Assembly: GCA_947498505.1 (NCBI GenBank)
Contig: CANMKG010000001.1
Location: forward strand, 124,001 to 188,000
Length of the DNA: 64,000 bases
Direction: 5' to 3'
DNA from: an uncultured Maribacter sp.
GTDB taxonomy: Bacteria > Bacteroidota > Bacteroidia > Flavobacteriales > Flavobacteriaceae
The notes under the pieces are model-generated. The model saw only the letters and a list, made by a program, of their open reading frames with translations, was not told the DNA's origin and ran no database searches. The position numbers and the translations under genes are program-made. Below are positions 52,931 through 60,472 of this stretch, in pieces; position 1 is the first letter of the stretch; each line of letters opens with the position of its first letter.

Positions 52931-55249
52931 CTATACTATTGCTAATTCTCTACATTCTTTTGCTGCCGCAACCATCTCAGTTAATGCCGTTTTAGTTTCT
53001 TCCCAATGTCTGGTTTTTAATCCACAATCTGGATTAATCCATAATTGTTCTTTTGGAATAAGTGCACTAGCTTTTTGCATTAAAGCAACCATTTCTTGCT
53101 TTTTGGGAACTCTAGGAGAGTGGATATCGTAAACTCCCGGTCCTATTTCGTTTGGATATTTAAAGTCTGAAAAAGCATCTAGCAATTCCATTTGTGAACG
53201 TGAGCATTCAATGGTAATGACATCAGCGTCCATATCTGCTATGTTTTGAATGATGTCATTAAATTCAGAATAACACATGTGCGTGTGTATTTGAGTGATG
53301 TCCTTTACGCCACTAGCAGAAATTCTAAAAGCTTTAATAGCCCAATTTAAATAGGTATTCCAGTCCGATTTACGTAATGGTAGCCCTTCTCGAATAGCAG
53401 GTTCATCAATTTGAATAACTTTTAACCCAGATTTTTCCAAATCAATTACTTCATCACGAATGGCTAATGCAATTTGTGTACAGGTTTGTGATCGTGGTTG
53501 GTCGTCACGTACAAACGACCATTGTAAAATAGTTACCGGGCCTGTAAGCATTCCTTTTACAGGTTTTGTTGTTAATGATTGGGCGTAGGATGTCCATTTT
53601 ACGGTCATTGAGTTTTTTCTAGAAACATCACCATAAATTATAGGTGGTTTTACACAACGACTACCATAACTTTGTACCCAACCAAAGCTGGTGAAGGCAA
53701 AACCTTCAAGTTGTTCGCCAAAATATTCCACCATATCGTTACGTTCAAATTCTCCATGTACTAAAACGTCTAAACCAGCTTCCTCTTGAAAAGCTATAGT
53801 TTGTTGGGTCTCTTTTCGAAGCAAAGCCTCATATTCTGCTAGTTTTAATGCTCCTTTTTTAAATTTGGCGCGCCAACTTCTTACTTCTTTAGTTTGGGGA
53901 AATGAACCAATAGTTGTAGTAGGGTAAGCAGGTAATTTTAAAGCCTCTTTCTGCAACATTTGACGAATGGAAAATGGATTCGCACGCTTATCATCTTTAC
54001 TAGTAAGATTTGTTACCCTATTTTTCACAGTAGAATTGTGAATTAAAGTAGAGGTTTTTCTATTTTCATTTGCTTTGACATTTTTTTCTAATGCTTCCAA
54101 ATTGCTTTTTAGGTTTTCTTTACTAGCTATTTGCCTTAATGTTTGAATCTCATTAAGTTTTTGCTTTGCAAAGGCTAACCACTGTTTTACTTCATCTGGA
54201 AGGTTAGTAGTGTTGTTTTCCGAATCTAAATCACAAGGGGAATGTAATAAAGAACAGGATGGCGCAATAATAATGCGATTGTCACCAATACGGTCAATTG
54301 CTTTTTGTATAAGTTGAAGCGATTTTTCAAAATCATTTATCCATACATTTCGTCCATCTACGACACCTAAAGAAAGGTTAACGCTAGTGTTAAGGTTTGT
54401 TGAATTTAAAATATCGTCTAACTGTAGGTGACAACGAACTAAATCTAAATGTAAGGTATCAACAGGAAGTTGCAGAGCTAGGTCTAAATTCTCTCCAAAA
54501 CAATCAAAGTAATTGGCTATTGTTATTTTAATTTCAGGGAATTTGGAGTTAAAATGATTATACACTTTAGTAATACACTTTTGTTCATCTTTTGATAAGT
54601 CCAGAGCTAGATAGGGCTCATCAAATTGAAGGTGCTCTACTTCTAAATGAGTAAGTTGTTCTAGCAGTGCATCATAGGCAACGAGTACTTCCTCTAACAA
54701 GTCAATACGGTTGAATCCACTTTCTTTTTCTTTTCCCAGCAATAAAAATGAAACGGGTCCTATTAATACAGGTTTAGTTTTTATGCCTAAGGCTAAAGCT
54801 TCTTTGTACTCATTTATTACTTTGGAAGCGTTTAAAGTAAATTTTTGAGTTTTTACAAACTCAGGAACAATGTAATGGTAATTTGTATCAAACCATTTTG
54901 TCATTTCCATTGCGGTAATATCAAAATCGTTATTCTGTATACCCCTTGCCATTGCAAAGTATAGTTCTTCTTGCTTTTTTGAAGGATTATTGGCAATAAC
55001 CGCATATCTCTCAGGAATACAACCTAAGGTAACACACATGTCTAAAACTTGATCGTACAATGAAAAATCATTTGAAGGAATAATATCTATTCCAGCGTTC
55101 TTTTGAAGTAGCCAATTATTTTGTCTAATGTGCTTTGCTGTGGTTTGTAATGAATCATAATTTTCATCTCCCGACCAATACTTTTCAAGAGATTTTTTTA
55201 ATTCTCTTTTATCACCGATTCTTGGGTATCCTAAGTTGGTAGTTTTCAT
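52931..55249 (-). CDS. metE: Cobalamin-independent methionine synthase
   Basis: The enzyme transfers a methyl group from 5-methyltetrahydrofolate (triglutamate) to homocysteine to form methionine. The 772-residue length is normal. Zinc ligands match E. coli spacing: His657 and Cys659 in HTHMCYSEF, Glu681 in ITIECSRS and Cys742 in NPDCGLK (offsets 2, 24 and 85, as in E. coli). The substrate region TTIGSFPQTKEVR and VHGEFERNDMVEYF are also plain. It is divergent from an Lrp-type gene and has a close-by TAATTTTG box. Presence of metE suggests growth without B12 is possible. Confidence 0.97.
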   Translation of the reverse strand: MKTTNLGYPRIGDKRELKKSLEKYWSGDENYDSLQTTAKHIRQNNWLLQKNAGIDIIPSNDFSLYDQVLDMCVTLGCIPERYAVIANNPSKKQEELYFAMARGIQNNDFDITAMEMTKWFDTNYHYIVPEFVKTQKFTLNASKVINEYKEALALGIKTKPVLIGPVSFLLLGKEKESGFNRIDLLEEVLVAYDALLEQLTHLEVEHLQFDEPYLALDLSKDEQKCITKVYNHFNSKFPEIKITIANYFDCFGENLDLALQLPVDTLHLDLVRCHLQLDDILNSTNLNTSVNLSLGVVDGRNVWINDFEKSLQLIQKAIDRIGDNRIIIAPSCSLLHSPCDLDSENNTTNLPDEVKQWLAFAKQKLNEIQTLRQIASKENLKSNLEALEKNVKANENRKTSTLIHNSTVKNRVTNLTSKDDKRANPFSIRQMLQKEALKLPAYPTTTIGSFPQTKEVRSWRAKFKKGALKLAEYEALLRKETQQTIAFQEEAGLDVLVHGEFERNDMVEYFGEQLEGFAFTSFGWVQSYGSRCVKPPIIYGDVSRKNSMTVKWTSYAQSLTTKPVKGMLTGPVTILQWSFVRDDQPRSQTCTQIALAIRDEVIDLEKSGLKVIQIDEPAIREGLPLRKSDWNTYLNWAIKAFRISASGVKDITQIHTHMCYSEFNDIIQNIADMDADVITIECSRSQMELLDAFSDFKYPNEIGPGVYDIHSPRVPKKQEMVALMQKASALIPKEQLWINPDCGLKTRHWEETKTALTEMVAAAKECRELAIV

Positions 55250-55272
55250 TTCGTATTAGATTATTTTTTGTT

Positions 55273-55280
55273 CAAAATTA
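55273..55280 (-). promoter_or_regulatory. TAnnTTTG box upstream of metE
   Basis: On the minus strand TAATTTTG (55280-55273) is an exact match to the Bacteroidota -7 box, 23 bp before the ATG. The -33 element is not clear. Confidence 0.45.
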
Positions 55281-55341
55281 CAATCAATAGGTGTTTTAAT
55301 TGATAATAATATTTAATAAGGATTATTTAACTTTTTAAATC

Positions 55342-55349
55342 TATTTTTG
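55342..55349 (+). promoter_or_regulatory. TAnnTTTG box upstream of the Lrp gene
   Basis: TATTTTTG (55342-55349) is an exact match to the Bacteroidota -7 box, 55 bp before the ATG at 55405. No good TTG at the expected upstream distance. Confidence 0.4.
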
Positions 55350-55404
55350 TAGAATAAATTGTTTTGTAAAACCGAATAAAGGGTAATTGAGAGAAAATTT
55401 ATCT

Positions 55405-55866
55405 ATGGAAAATTTAGATGTAACGGATTTAGAGATATTGAATCACCTTCAAGAAAATTCAAATCTAACAACAAAAGAGCTAGCTGCTTTGGTGAATTTG
55501 TCGTCCACACCAGTTTATGAGCGGGTTAAAAAATTGGAAAAGGAAGGGTATATTAAAAAATATATGGCATTACTAGATCCTGATAAGTTGAATAGAGAGC
55601 TTATAGTGTTTTGTAATATTACCTTGAAACAACACACCAAAGAAATAGGAAACCAATTTGTACAAGATATTGTGGCGTTAAAAGAGGTGACAGAATGTTA
55701 TAATATTTCTGGGGATTATGATTTTAAACTAAAGGTTATGGTCAAAGACATGAAACATTATCAAGAATTTGTAATTAACAGTTTAGGGTCGGTTGAAAAT
55801 ATTGGGAGTGCTCATAGTACATTTGTAATAGGTACTATTAAGCATGGATATAATGTGCCTATCTAG
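55405..55866 (+). CDS. Lrp/AsnC-family transcriptional regulator
   Basis: A 153-residue protein from the ATG at 55405; an in-frame TTG at 55387 would add six residues. The N-terminal HTH is DVTDLEILNHLQENSN, with LAALVNLSSTPVYERVKKLEKEG. The C-terminal RAM domain has VTECYNISGDYDFKLKVMVKD. Lrp-type proteins respond to amino acids. It is divergent from metE with about 155 bp between them and is therefore the natural candidate for control of methionine synthesis. Confidence 0.92.
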   Translation: MENLDVTDLEILNHLQENSNLTTKELAALVNLSSTPVYERVKKLEKEGYIKKYMALLDPDKLNRELIVFCNITLKQHTKEIGNQFVQDIVALKEVTECYNISGDYDFKLKVMVKDMKHYQEFVINSLGSVENIGSAHSTFVIGTIKHGYNVPI

Positions 55867-55970
55867 CCATAAATGCGATTCGGGGTTAAATAACTACAGT
55901 TGAGTATTTCTTTTTTCTATTCAAGGTTCAAATATTTCACTTTTGAAGTGTTAATCTAAACTTTAAAAAA

Positions 55971-56594
55971 ATGAAAAAAGTAGTTACAATCGCTTTGTTT
56001 TTAGTTGCAACAGTGGCAATGGCACAAGATCAATACACTAAAGGCATGCAAAAGGCTTTTCAATTATGGGGAGAAGGTAAAATTAGTGAAGCATCAAATC
56101 TTTTTGAACGCATAGCAACTGCCGAAAAAGATAATTGGTTACCTGCGTACTATGTTTCACAGGTAAATACAGTGGACTCTTTTGGTGAAAAAGACAAAGA
56201 AACGCTGGTAAAACAATTGGAGAAAGCTCAAGAGTTTGTTGATATTGCTAAAGCAATTTCTCCAGATAATTCAGAAATATTAGTACAGCAAGCAATGATT
56301 CATACTGCATATGTGGCTTTTGATGGCGCTACTTATGGTATGACGCTTTCGGGAGAGGTTGTCGCGCTTTACCAAAAAGCGGCAAAACTTGCACCAGAAA
56401 ATCCTCGTGTGGTTCTGTCTAAGGCAGAGTGGGATATGGGTTCGGCTAGGTTTTTTGGTCAAGATGTAACACCATATTGTAAAGAGGTAGAGCGTTCGTT
56501 AGAACTTTTTGCTAACTTTAAACCAGAGTCAGAATTTCATCCGAATTGGGGAAAAGAAAGAGCTCAAGCGGTTATTGAGAACTGTGGGAAATAA
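55971..56594 (+). CDS. Periplasmic TPR-like protein
   Basis: A 207-residue exported protein. The signal peptide is MKKVVTIALFLVATVAMAQ. The mature part is helical with degenerate TPR-like pairs (GMQKAFQLWGEGKISEASNLF, LAPENPRVVLSKAEWDMGS). It sits 9 bp upstream of the kinase gene and is the first gene of the 2TM signalling operon, so it may be its periplasmic or membrane-linked sensor partner. Function otherwise unknown. Confidence 0.75.
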   Translation: MKKVVTIALFLVATVAMAQDQYTKGMQKAFQLWGEGKISEASNLFERIATAEKDNWLPAYYVSQVNTVDSFGEKDKETLVKQLEKAQEFVDIAKAISPDNSEILVQQAMIHTAYVAFDGATYGMTLSGEVVALYQKAAKLAPENPRVVLSKAEWDMGSARFFGQDVTPYCKEVERSLELFANFKPESEFHPNWGKERAQAVIENCGK

Positions 56595-56603
56595 AAATAA
56601 TTG

Positions 56604-57938
56604 ATGAATCAATTTTTAAGACATATTGCCAGAGCCTTAATTATAGGAACAATAATATATATTGCCTTTATAGGGTTTTATTATTGGACTGGAGATTTAG
56701 GGATCAATTTTGGACCAAAATTAGCATGGAAATTATATTGGCAGAATATGATTTTTGCACTTATCCTGTATTTCGTAAATGCATTTTGGTTGCAATACTT
56801 ATTAGCAAGTAGAAGTAATGGATTATTTACTATTAAAGGTTTTTTAATTGGTTTTTCTGGCAACGTTTTTTTGTCATTGGTAGGTGTTTTTTTGGCTAAG
56901 TTTATACTGCAAATTGTAATACATCAGATACCATTTGCTGATTTTATTAAAAGACAGTCTTTTAGTGATTACATGTTGTCAATGCTAATTTCTGTTGTTA
57001 TAGCGTTGATTTTTTATGCTATATGGTTTTATAAGTACCGTCAAGAAAATAAAGTTAAAGAGCAAAAAATTATTGCAGGTACGGCGTCAGCAAAGTTTGA
57101 TGCGTTAAAAAATCAACTGGACCCTCATTTTTTATTTAATAGTCTAAATGTTTTAACCAGTTTAATAGAAGAAGACCCTTATCAGGCTCAAAAATTTACA
57201 ACTTCGCTTTCAAAAGTATATCGGTATGTTTTAGAGCAAAAAAATAAAGATTTAGTTTCTGTAGATGAGGAATTGCAATTTGCCAAAATCTATATTAAGC
57301 TACTTAAGATGCGATTTGAGAATAGTATTATTCTTGATATTCCTGAAAATTGTTCCGATCCAGAGGCGAAAATAGTGCCTTTGTCACTTCAATTATTATT
57401 AGAAAATGCTGTTAAACACAACGTGGTAACTTCGGAAAAACCTTTGTCTATTAAGGTCTATGAAGAAGATGGTTGTCTTCGTGTTAGTAATAATATACAG
57501 GAAAAAAGAGTGGTTAAAAAGAGTAGCGGAGTGGGATTGGTGAATATACAAGAGCGCTATGCTATTTTAACTGACCGACTTGTAGAAATTGATGCTGAGG
57601 CAAGTACTTTTAGTGTTAAGCTACCAATGTTGACCAAAAAGGTTACCGTTACTGAGGTTCAAGAATCTTATATCGAGGATAAAAGGTATCAAAAAGCAAA
57701 GAAAAAGGTAGAAGCTATTAAAGGGTTTTATGGCAACTTAATAGCTTACTGTGTTGTTATTCCTGTGTTAGCATATTTAAATTATAATACAACAAGATTT
57801 CCTTGGATTATTTTCCCTGCAGTAGGATGGGGCTTTGGTGTTGTAATGCATGGTATGGAAGCTTTTGGTTATAATCCGTTGTGGGGCAAAGACTGGGAGG
57901 AAAGAAAACTTAGGGAATACATGGATAGCGAGGATTAA
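56604..57938 (+). CDS. LytS-type histidine kinase with C-terminal 2TM domain
   Basis: A 444-residue protein from the ATG at 56604 (a TTG three bases earlier is disregarded). Four membrane helices lie at about 9-28, 45-68, 77-107 and 122-143. The His_kinase domain has LDPHFLFNSLN (His175), and the HATPase part contains LQLLLENAVKHNVV and GVGLVNIQERY. After residue 350 comes a 2TM domain (YQKAKKKVEAIKGFYGNL, then two helices, then GKDWEERKLREYM). The same domain is repeated as five free-standing genes directly behind it. The partner regulator is the LytTR gene at the operon end. Confidence 0.9.
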   Translation: MNQFLRHIARALIIGTIIYIAFIGFYYWTGDLGINFGPKLAWKLYWQNMIFALILYFVNAFWLQYLLASRSNGLFTIKGFLIGFSGNVFLSLVGVFLAKFILQIVIHQIPFADFIKRQSFSDYMLSMLISVVIALIFYAIWFYKYRQENKVKEQKIIAGTASAKFDALKNQLDPHFLFNSLNVLTSLIEEDPYQAQKFTTSLSKVYRYVLEQKNKDLVSVDEELQFAKIYIKLLKMRFENSIILDIPENCSDPEAKIVPLSLQLLLENAVKHNVVTSEKPLSIKVYEEDGCLRVSNNIQEKRVVKKSSGVGLVNIQERYAILTDRLVEIDAEASTFSVKLPMLTKKVTVTEVQESYIEDKRYQKAKKKVEAIKGFYGNLIAYCVVIPVLAYLNYNTTRFPWIIFPAVGWGFGVVMHGMEAFGYNPLWGKDWEERKLREYMDSED

Positions 57939-58042
57939 ACCTAGTTATAACAATTCATCCTATTAACACGACAGTTCAGAAAATCTTATTTAACTAAGAA
58001 GGAGTTTATTTGGAAATTTGAATGAATTAAAAAACCAACCTT

Positions 58043-58345
58043 ATGGAAAATCTAGAAAAAGAAAACAAATACTTAAAAGCTAAAGAAAAGGTAGAAGAGC
58101 GAAAAAGGTTTTACACCAATTTAATTTCGTACGCAGGGTTTATAATATTTCTAGCTTTTATTAATTATTGGTCAAACAAGTGGAGTTATCCTTGGTTTTT
58201 ATGGGCAGCTTTTGGTTGGGGAATTGGTGTTGTTGTTCAGGGGGTGAAAATTTTTGGCTTTAATTCCTTTTTTGGTAAGGATTGGGAAGAGCGTAAAATT
58301 AAAGAGTTTATGAATGAAGATAAAAAGTCAGAGCGATGGAAGTAA
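58043..58345 (+). CDS. 2TM-domain protein, copy 1
   Basis: A 100-residue protein made of one 2TM domain: a charged N-terminal helix (YLKAKEKVEERKRFYTN), two membrane helices (about 28-44 and 51-70), and the conserved tail GKDWEERKIKEFMNED at residues 78-93. It closely resembles the C-terminal domain of the upstream kinase. The gene follows the kinase after about 105 bp and overlaps copy 2 by 10 bp, so translation is coupled. Confidence 0.9.
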   Translation: MENLEKENKYLKAKEKVEERKRFYTNLISYAGFIIFLAFINYWSNKWSYPWFLWAAFGWGIGVVVQGVKIFGFNSFFGKDWEERKIKEFMNEDKKSERWK

Positions 58346-58674
58346 AAACATCAACAGAACGGGAAAAGTTACGTAGAGCTAAAAAACGCTTGGCAGATTT
58401 AAAAGGGTATTATGGCCATTTAACGGCTTATATCGCAGTAAATACATTTATTTCAGTAGCTAAAATTATTGGTAATTGGAACAACGGGGAATCTTTTAGT
58501 GAAGCTTTTTTTGAGTTTGAAACCTTTGCCGTGTGGATTTTTTGGGGAATAGGTTTGTTTTTTCATACCGTTAAAATATTTTCTTTAAATCCTTTGTTTG
58601 GCAAAGATTGGGAAGAAAGGCAGATTCGAAAATTTATGGAAGAAGATAAACGAGGATCTGAAAAATATAGATGA
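58336..58674 (+). CDS. 2TM-domain protein, copy 2
   Basis: The protein has 112 residues: helix KLRRAKKRLADLKGYYGHL, two membrane helices separated by a longer, more acidic loop (GESFSEAFFE) than in copy 1, and the tail GKDWEERQIRKFMEED. It overlaps copy 1 by 10 bp and copy 3 by 4 bp (ATGA). The 3' end is part of a 69-bp stretch repeated almost unchanged at the end of copy 3. Function unknown; it probably associates with the kinase's own 2TM part. Confidence 0.88.
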   Translation: MEVKTSTEREKLRRAKKRLADLKGYYGHLTAYIAVNTFISVAKIIGNWNNGESFSEAFFEFETFAVWIFWGIGLFFHTVKIFSLNPLFGKDWEERQIRKFMEEDKRGSEKYR

Positions 58675-58677
58675 TGG
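58609..58677 (+). repeat. 69-bp near-identical repeat, unit 1
   Basis: This stretch covers the tail of copy 2 and the start of copy 3. The second unit is at 58917-58985, offset 308 bp, with one visible mismatch (CGAGGATC versus CGAGAATC). Upstream coding sequence of the two genes is much more different. Confidence 0.9.
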
Positions 58678-58982
58678 AAAATACTAAGATGAAAATAGCA
58701 AGAAAGAAGCTTACTGACCTTAAAAACTGGTATATGCTTATAGTGCTTTTCTCAGTGTCGTCGATTGCTATGTTTTGGTTATCGTTTTACATTCAAAGAT
58801 TAAATACTCCTGAATTTGTGAGTTGGATATATAGATTAATTCCATTGATTTGGTTAATGATTACGGTGCTTCAAAGATTTAACATGGAAAATAAGTTGCC
58901 AAAGCCTTTGAAAAAATGGGAAGAAAGGCAGATTCGAAAATTTATGGAAGAAGATAAACGAGAATCTGAAAAATATAGATGA
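58671..58982 (+). CDS. 2TM-domain protein, copy 3
   Basis: A 103-residue 2TM protein: RKKLTDLKNWYML, two membrane helices, and the tail KKWEERQIRKFMEEDKRE. The membrane part differs from copies 1 and 2 and looks more like copy 4. Overlap with copy 2 and with copy 4 is 4 bp at each side; a second ATG three bases downstream is an equally good start. The GKD of the tail motif is replaced by KKW, so WEERQIRKF is the true core. Confidence 0.86.
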   Translation: MMENTKMKIARKKLTDLKNWYMLIVLFSVSSIAMFWLSFYIQRLNTPEFVSWIYRLIPLIWLMITVLQRFNMENKLPKPLKKWEERQIRKFMEEDKRESEKYR

Positions 58983-58985
58983 TGG
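58917..58985 (+). repeat. 69-bp near-identical repeat, unit 2
   Basis: Second unit of the repeat first seen at 58609-58677. It encodes the tail of copy 3 and the start region of copy 4. Confidence 0.9.
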
Positions 58986-59290
58986 GTAGTGTAAGTGAAG
59001 AATTAGCCAGAAAAAAAGTAAAGGCTCTTAAGCATTGGTATATGTTCATGGTGTTTGCTGTATTTGGTACCGTTTTTCTTTTATGGTTAGGAGAGTATTT
59101 AATAAATGTAGGTTCCCCTTGGTTTGTTCGTTGGTTGGTTATGATAGGGCCTGTTATTTGGTGGATTATAATTATTTACAGAGGGTTACACTTGCATGGA
59201 TATTTGCCCAAGCTTTTAAAAAATTGGGAAGAACGCCAAATAAAAAAGTTTTTGGAGGAAGATGAAAAACAATTACAGAAGTATAAGTAA
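58979..59290 (+). CDS. 2TM-domain protein, copy 4
   Basis: A 103-residue 2TM protein: RKKVKALKHWYMFMV, two membrane helices, and the tail KNWEERQIKKFLEEDEK. It shares the start region and layout of copy 3 (an -HWYM-/-NWYM- pair) and overlaps the next gene by a single base (TAATG). Together with copy 3 it forms a sub-pair in the array. Confidence 0.86.
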   Translation: MMGSVSEELARKKVKALKHWYMFMVFAVFGTVFLLWLGEYLINVGSPWFVRWLVMIGPVIWWIIIIYRGLHLHGYLPKLLKNWEERQIKKFLEEDEKQLQKYK

Positions 59291-59628
59291 TGGAGAAAGA
59301 CCAAACAGAAAACAGTAAGTTTTTAGTAGCTAAGGAAAGAGTTACGGCAGTTAAAAAGTATTATACTGGTTTAGTTAGGCTTGCTATATTTACAATTCTA
59401 CTACTTTTATGTAGAAAACCCATATTGCAAATGTTTATTGATAAGGGATTGGGTGATTCTAATATCTTGTATTGGGTAAACTGGAATGTTTATTTCTTAA
59501 TTCTGGTTTTTGTTATTATTTTTCTAATTAAAGGAGTAATTCTATTTGTGGTAAGAAAAAAATATTTAAAGGAATGGGAAGAGCGGCAAATAGAAAAAAT
59601 AATGAAAGAAGATAATTTTCAAGATTAA
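59290..59628 (+). CDS. 2TM-domain protein, copy 5
   Basis: A 112-residue protein and the most divergent of the array. Its N-terminal helix is FLVAKERVTAVKKYYTGL, the two membrane segments are longer (about 29-46 and 63-92), and the tail is LKEWEERQIEKIMKED. It starts within the stop of copy 4 (TAATG overlap) and is followed after 12 bp by the LytTR regulator, so all five belong to one transcript. Confidence 0.84.
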   Translation: MEKDQTENSKFLVAKERVTAVKKYYTGLVRLAIFTILLLLCRKPILQMFIDKGLGDSNILYWVNWNVYFLILVFVIIFLIKGVILFVVRKKYLKEWEERQIEKIMKEDNFQD

Positions 59629-59640
59629 AATAAACATGGA

Positions 59641-60396
59641 ATGAATGTAATTATAATTGAAGATGAAAAGCCAGCGGCAAGACGTTTGTCACGTTTGTTA
59701 GGTGATTTGGGTGTGGATGTGTCAATCATGTTGCATTCTGTTGAAGAGTCAATAAATTGGTTTCAAAATAATCATCATCCTGATTTAATATTTCTTGATA
59801 TTCAGTTATCTGATGGTTTATCTTTCGAAATTTTTGAAGTCATTGAGGTTAAAAGTGCAATAATTTTTACAACAGCTTATGATGAATACGCACTTCAGGC
59901 ATTTAAGCTAAATAGCATTGATTATTTGTTAAAACCAATAGATGATGAAGAACTTGAAGTCGCATTAAAAAAATATAAAAATTTAAAGCCCGAAACGGAT
60001 AAATTGGCTTTAGATTTTAATGATATAAAAAAACTACTAGTTAATCCTTTAGAAAGAGAGTATAAAAAAAGGTTTACTGCTAGAGTAGGGCAGCATTTAA
60101 AAATTATTAATGCAGACGAAGTTGAATGTTTTTATAGCGAGAATAAGGGGACCTATGCAGCTACTTCAGATGGCAGAAATTACCTTTTAGATATGACGTT
60201 AGAAAATTTGGAAACAGAGCTAGAGCCCAAGACTTTTTTTAGAGTTAGTCGTAAGTTTTATATAAATGTAAATCACATAAAAGATATCGTTTCTTATACC
60301 AATTCTAGGCTTCAAATTAAAGTTAACAAGTTTAATGAGCAAGAAATTATTGTTAGCCGTGAAAAAGTTAAAGACTTCAAGTTGTGGTTGGAGTAA
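59641..60396 (+). CDS. LytTR-type response regulator
   Basis: A 251-residue regulator. The receiver has IIIEDEKPAARRL, phospho-acceptor FLDIQLSDG (Asp53), TTAYDEYALQAF and LLKPIDDEELE. The LytTR domain spans about 145-251 (GQHLKIINADEVECFYSENKG, FRVSRKFYINVNHI). It is the cognate partner of the LytS-type kinase at the operon start. The targets are unknown and may include this operon. Confidence 0.94.
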   Translation: MNVIIIEDEKPAARRLSRLLGDLGVDVSIMLHSVEESINWFQNNHHPDLIFLDIQLSDGLSFEIFEVIEVKSAIIFTTAYDEYALQAFKLNSIDYLLKPIDDEELEVALKKYKNLKPETDKLALDFNDIKKLLVNPLEREYKKRFTARVGQHLKIINADEVECFYSENKGTYAATSDGRNYLLDMTLENLETELEPKTFFRVSRKFYINVNHIKDIVSYTNSRLQIKVNKFNEQEIIVSREKVKDFKLWLE

Positions 60397-60419
60397 AGTG
60401 TTTTAATATTCTGAAAAAC

Positions 60420-60437
60420 AACATGTAATCACATGTT
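60420..60437. terminator. Short hairpin between LytTR and LETM1 genes
   Basis: AACATGT (60420-60426), loop AATC, ACATGTT (60431-60437). A T-rich stretch follows on both strands (GATTTTTC on plus, TTGTTTTTC on minus), so it may end both convergent transcripts. The stem is only 7 bp. Confidence 0.55.
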
Positions 60438-60472
60438 ATAGATTTTTCTTATAGTGAATATTTTTGTTAAAT

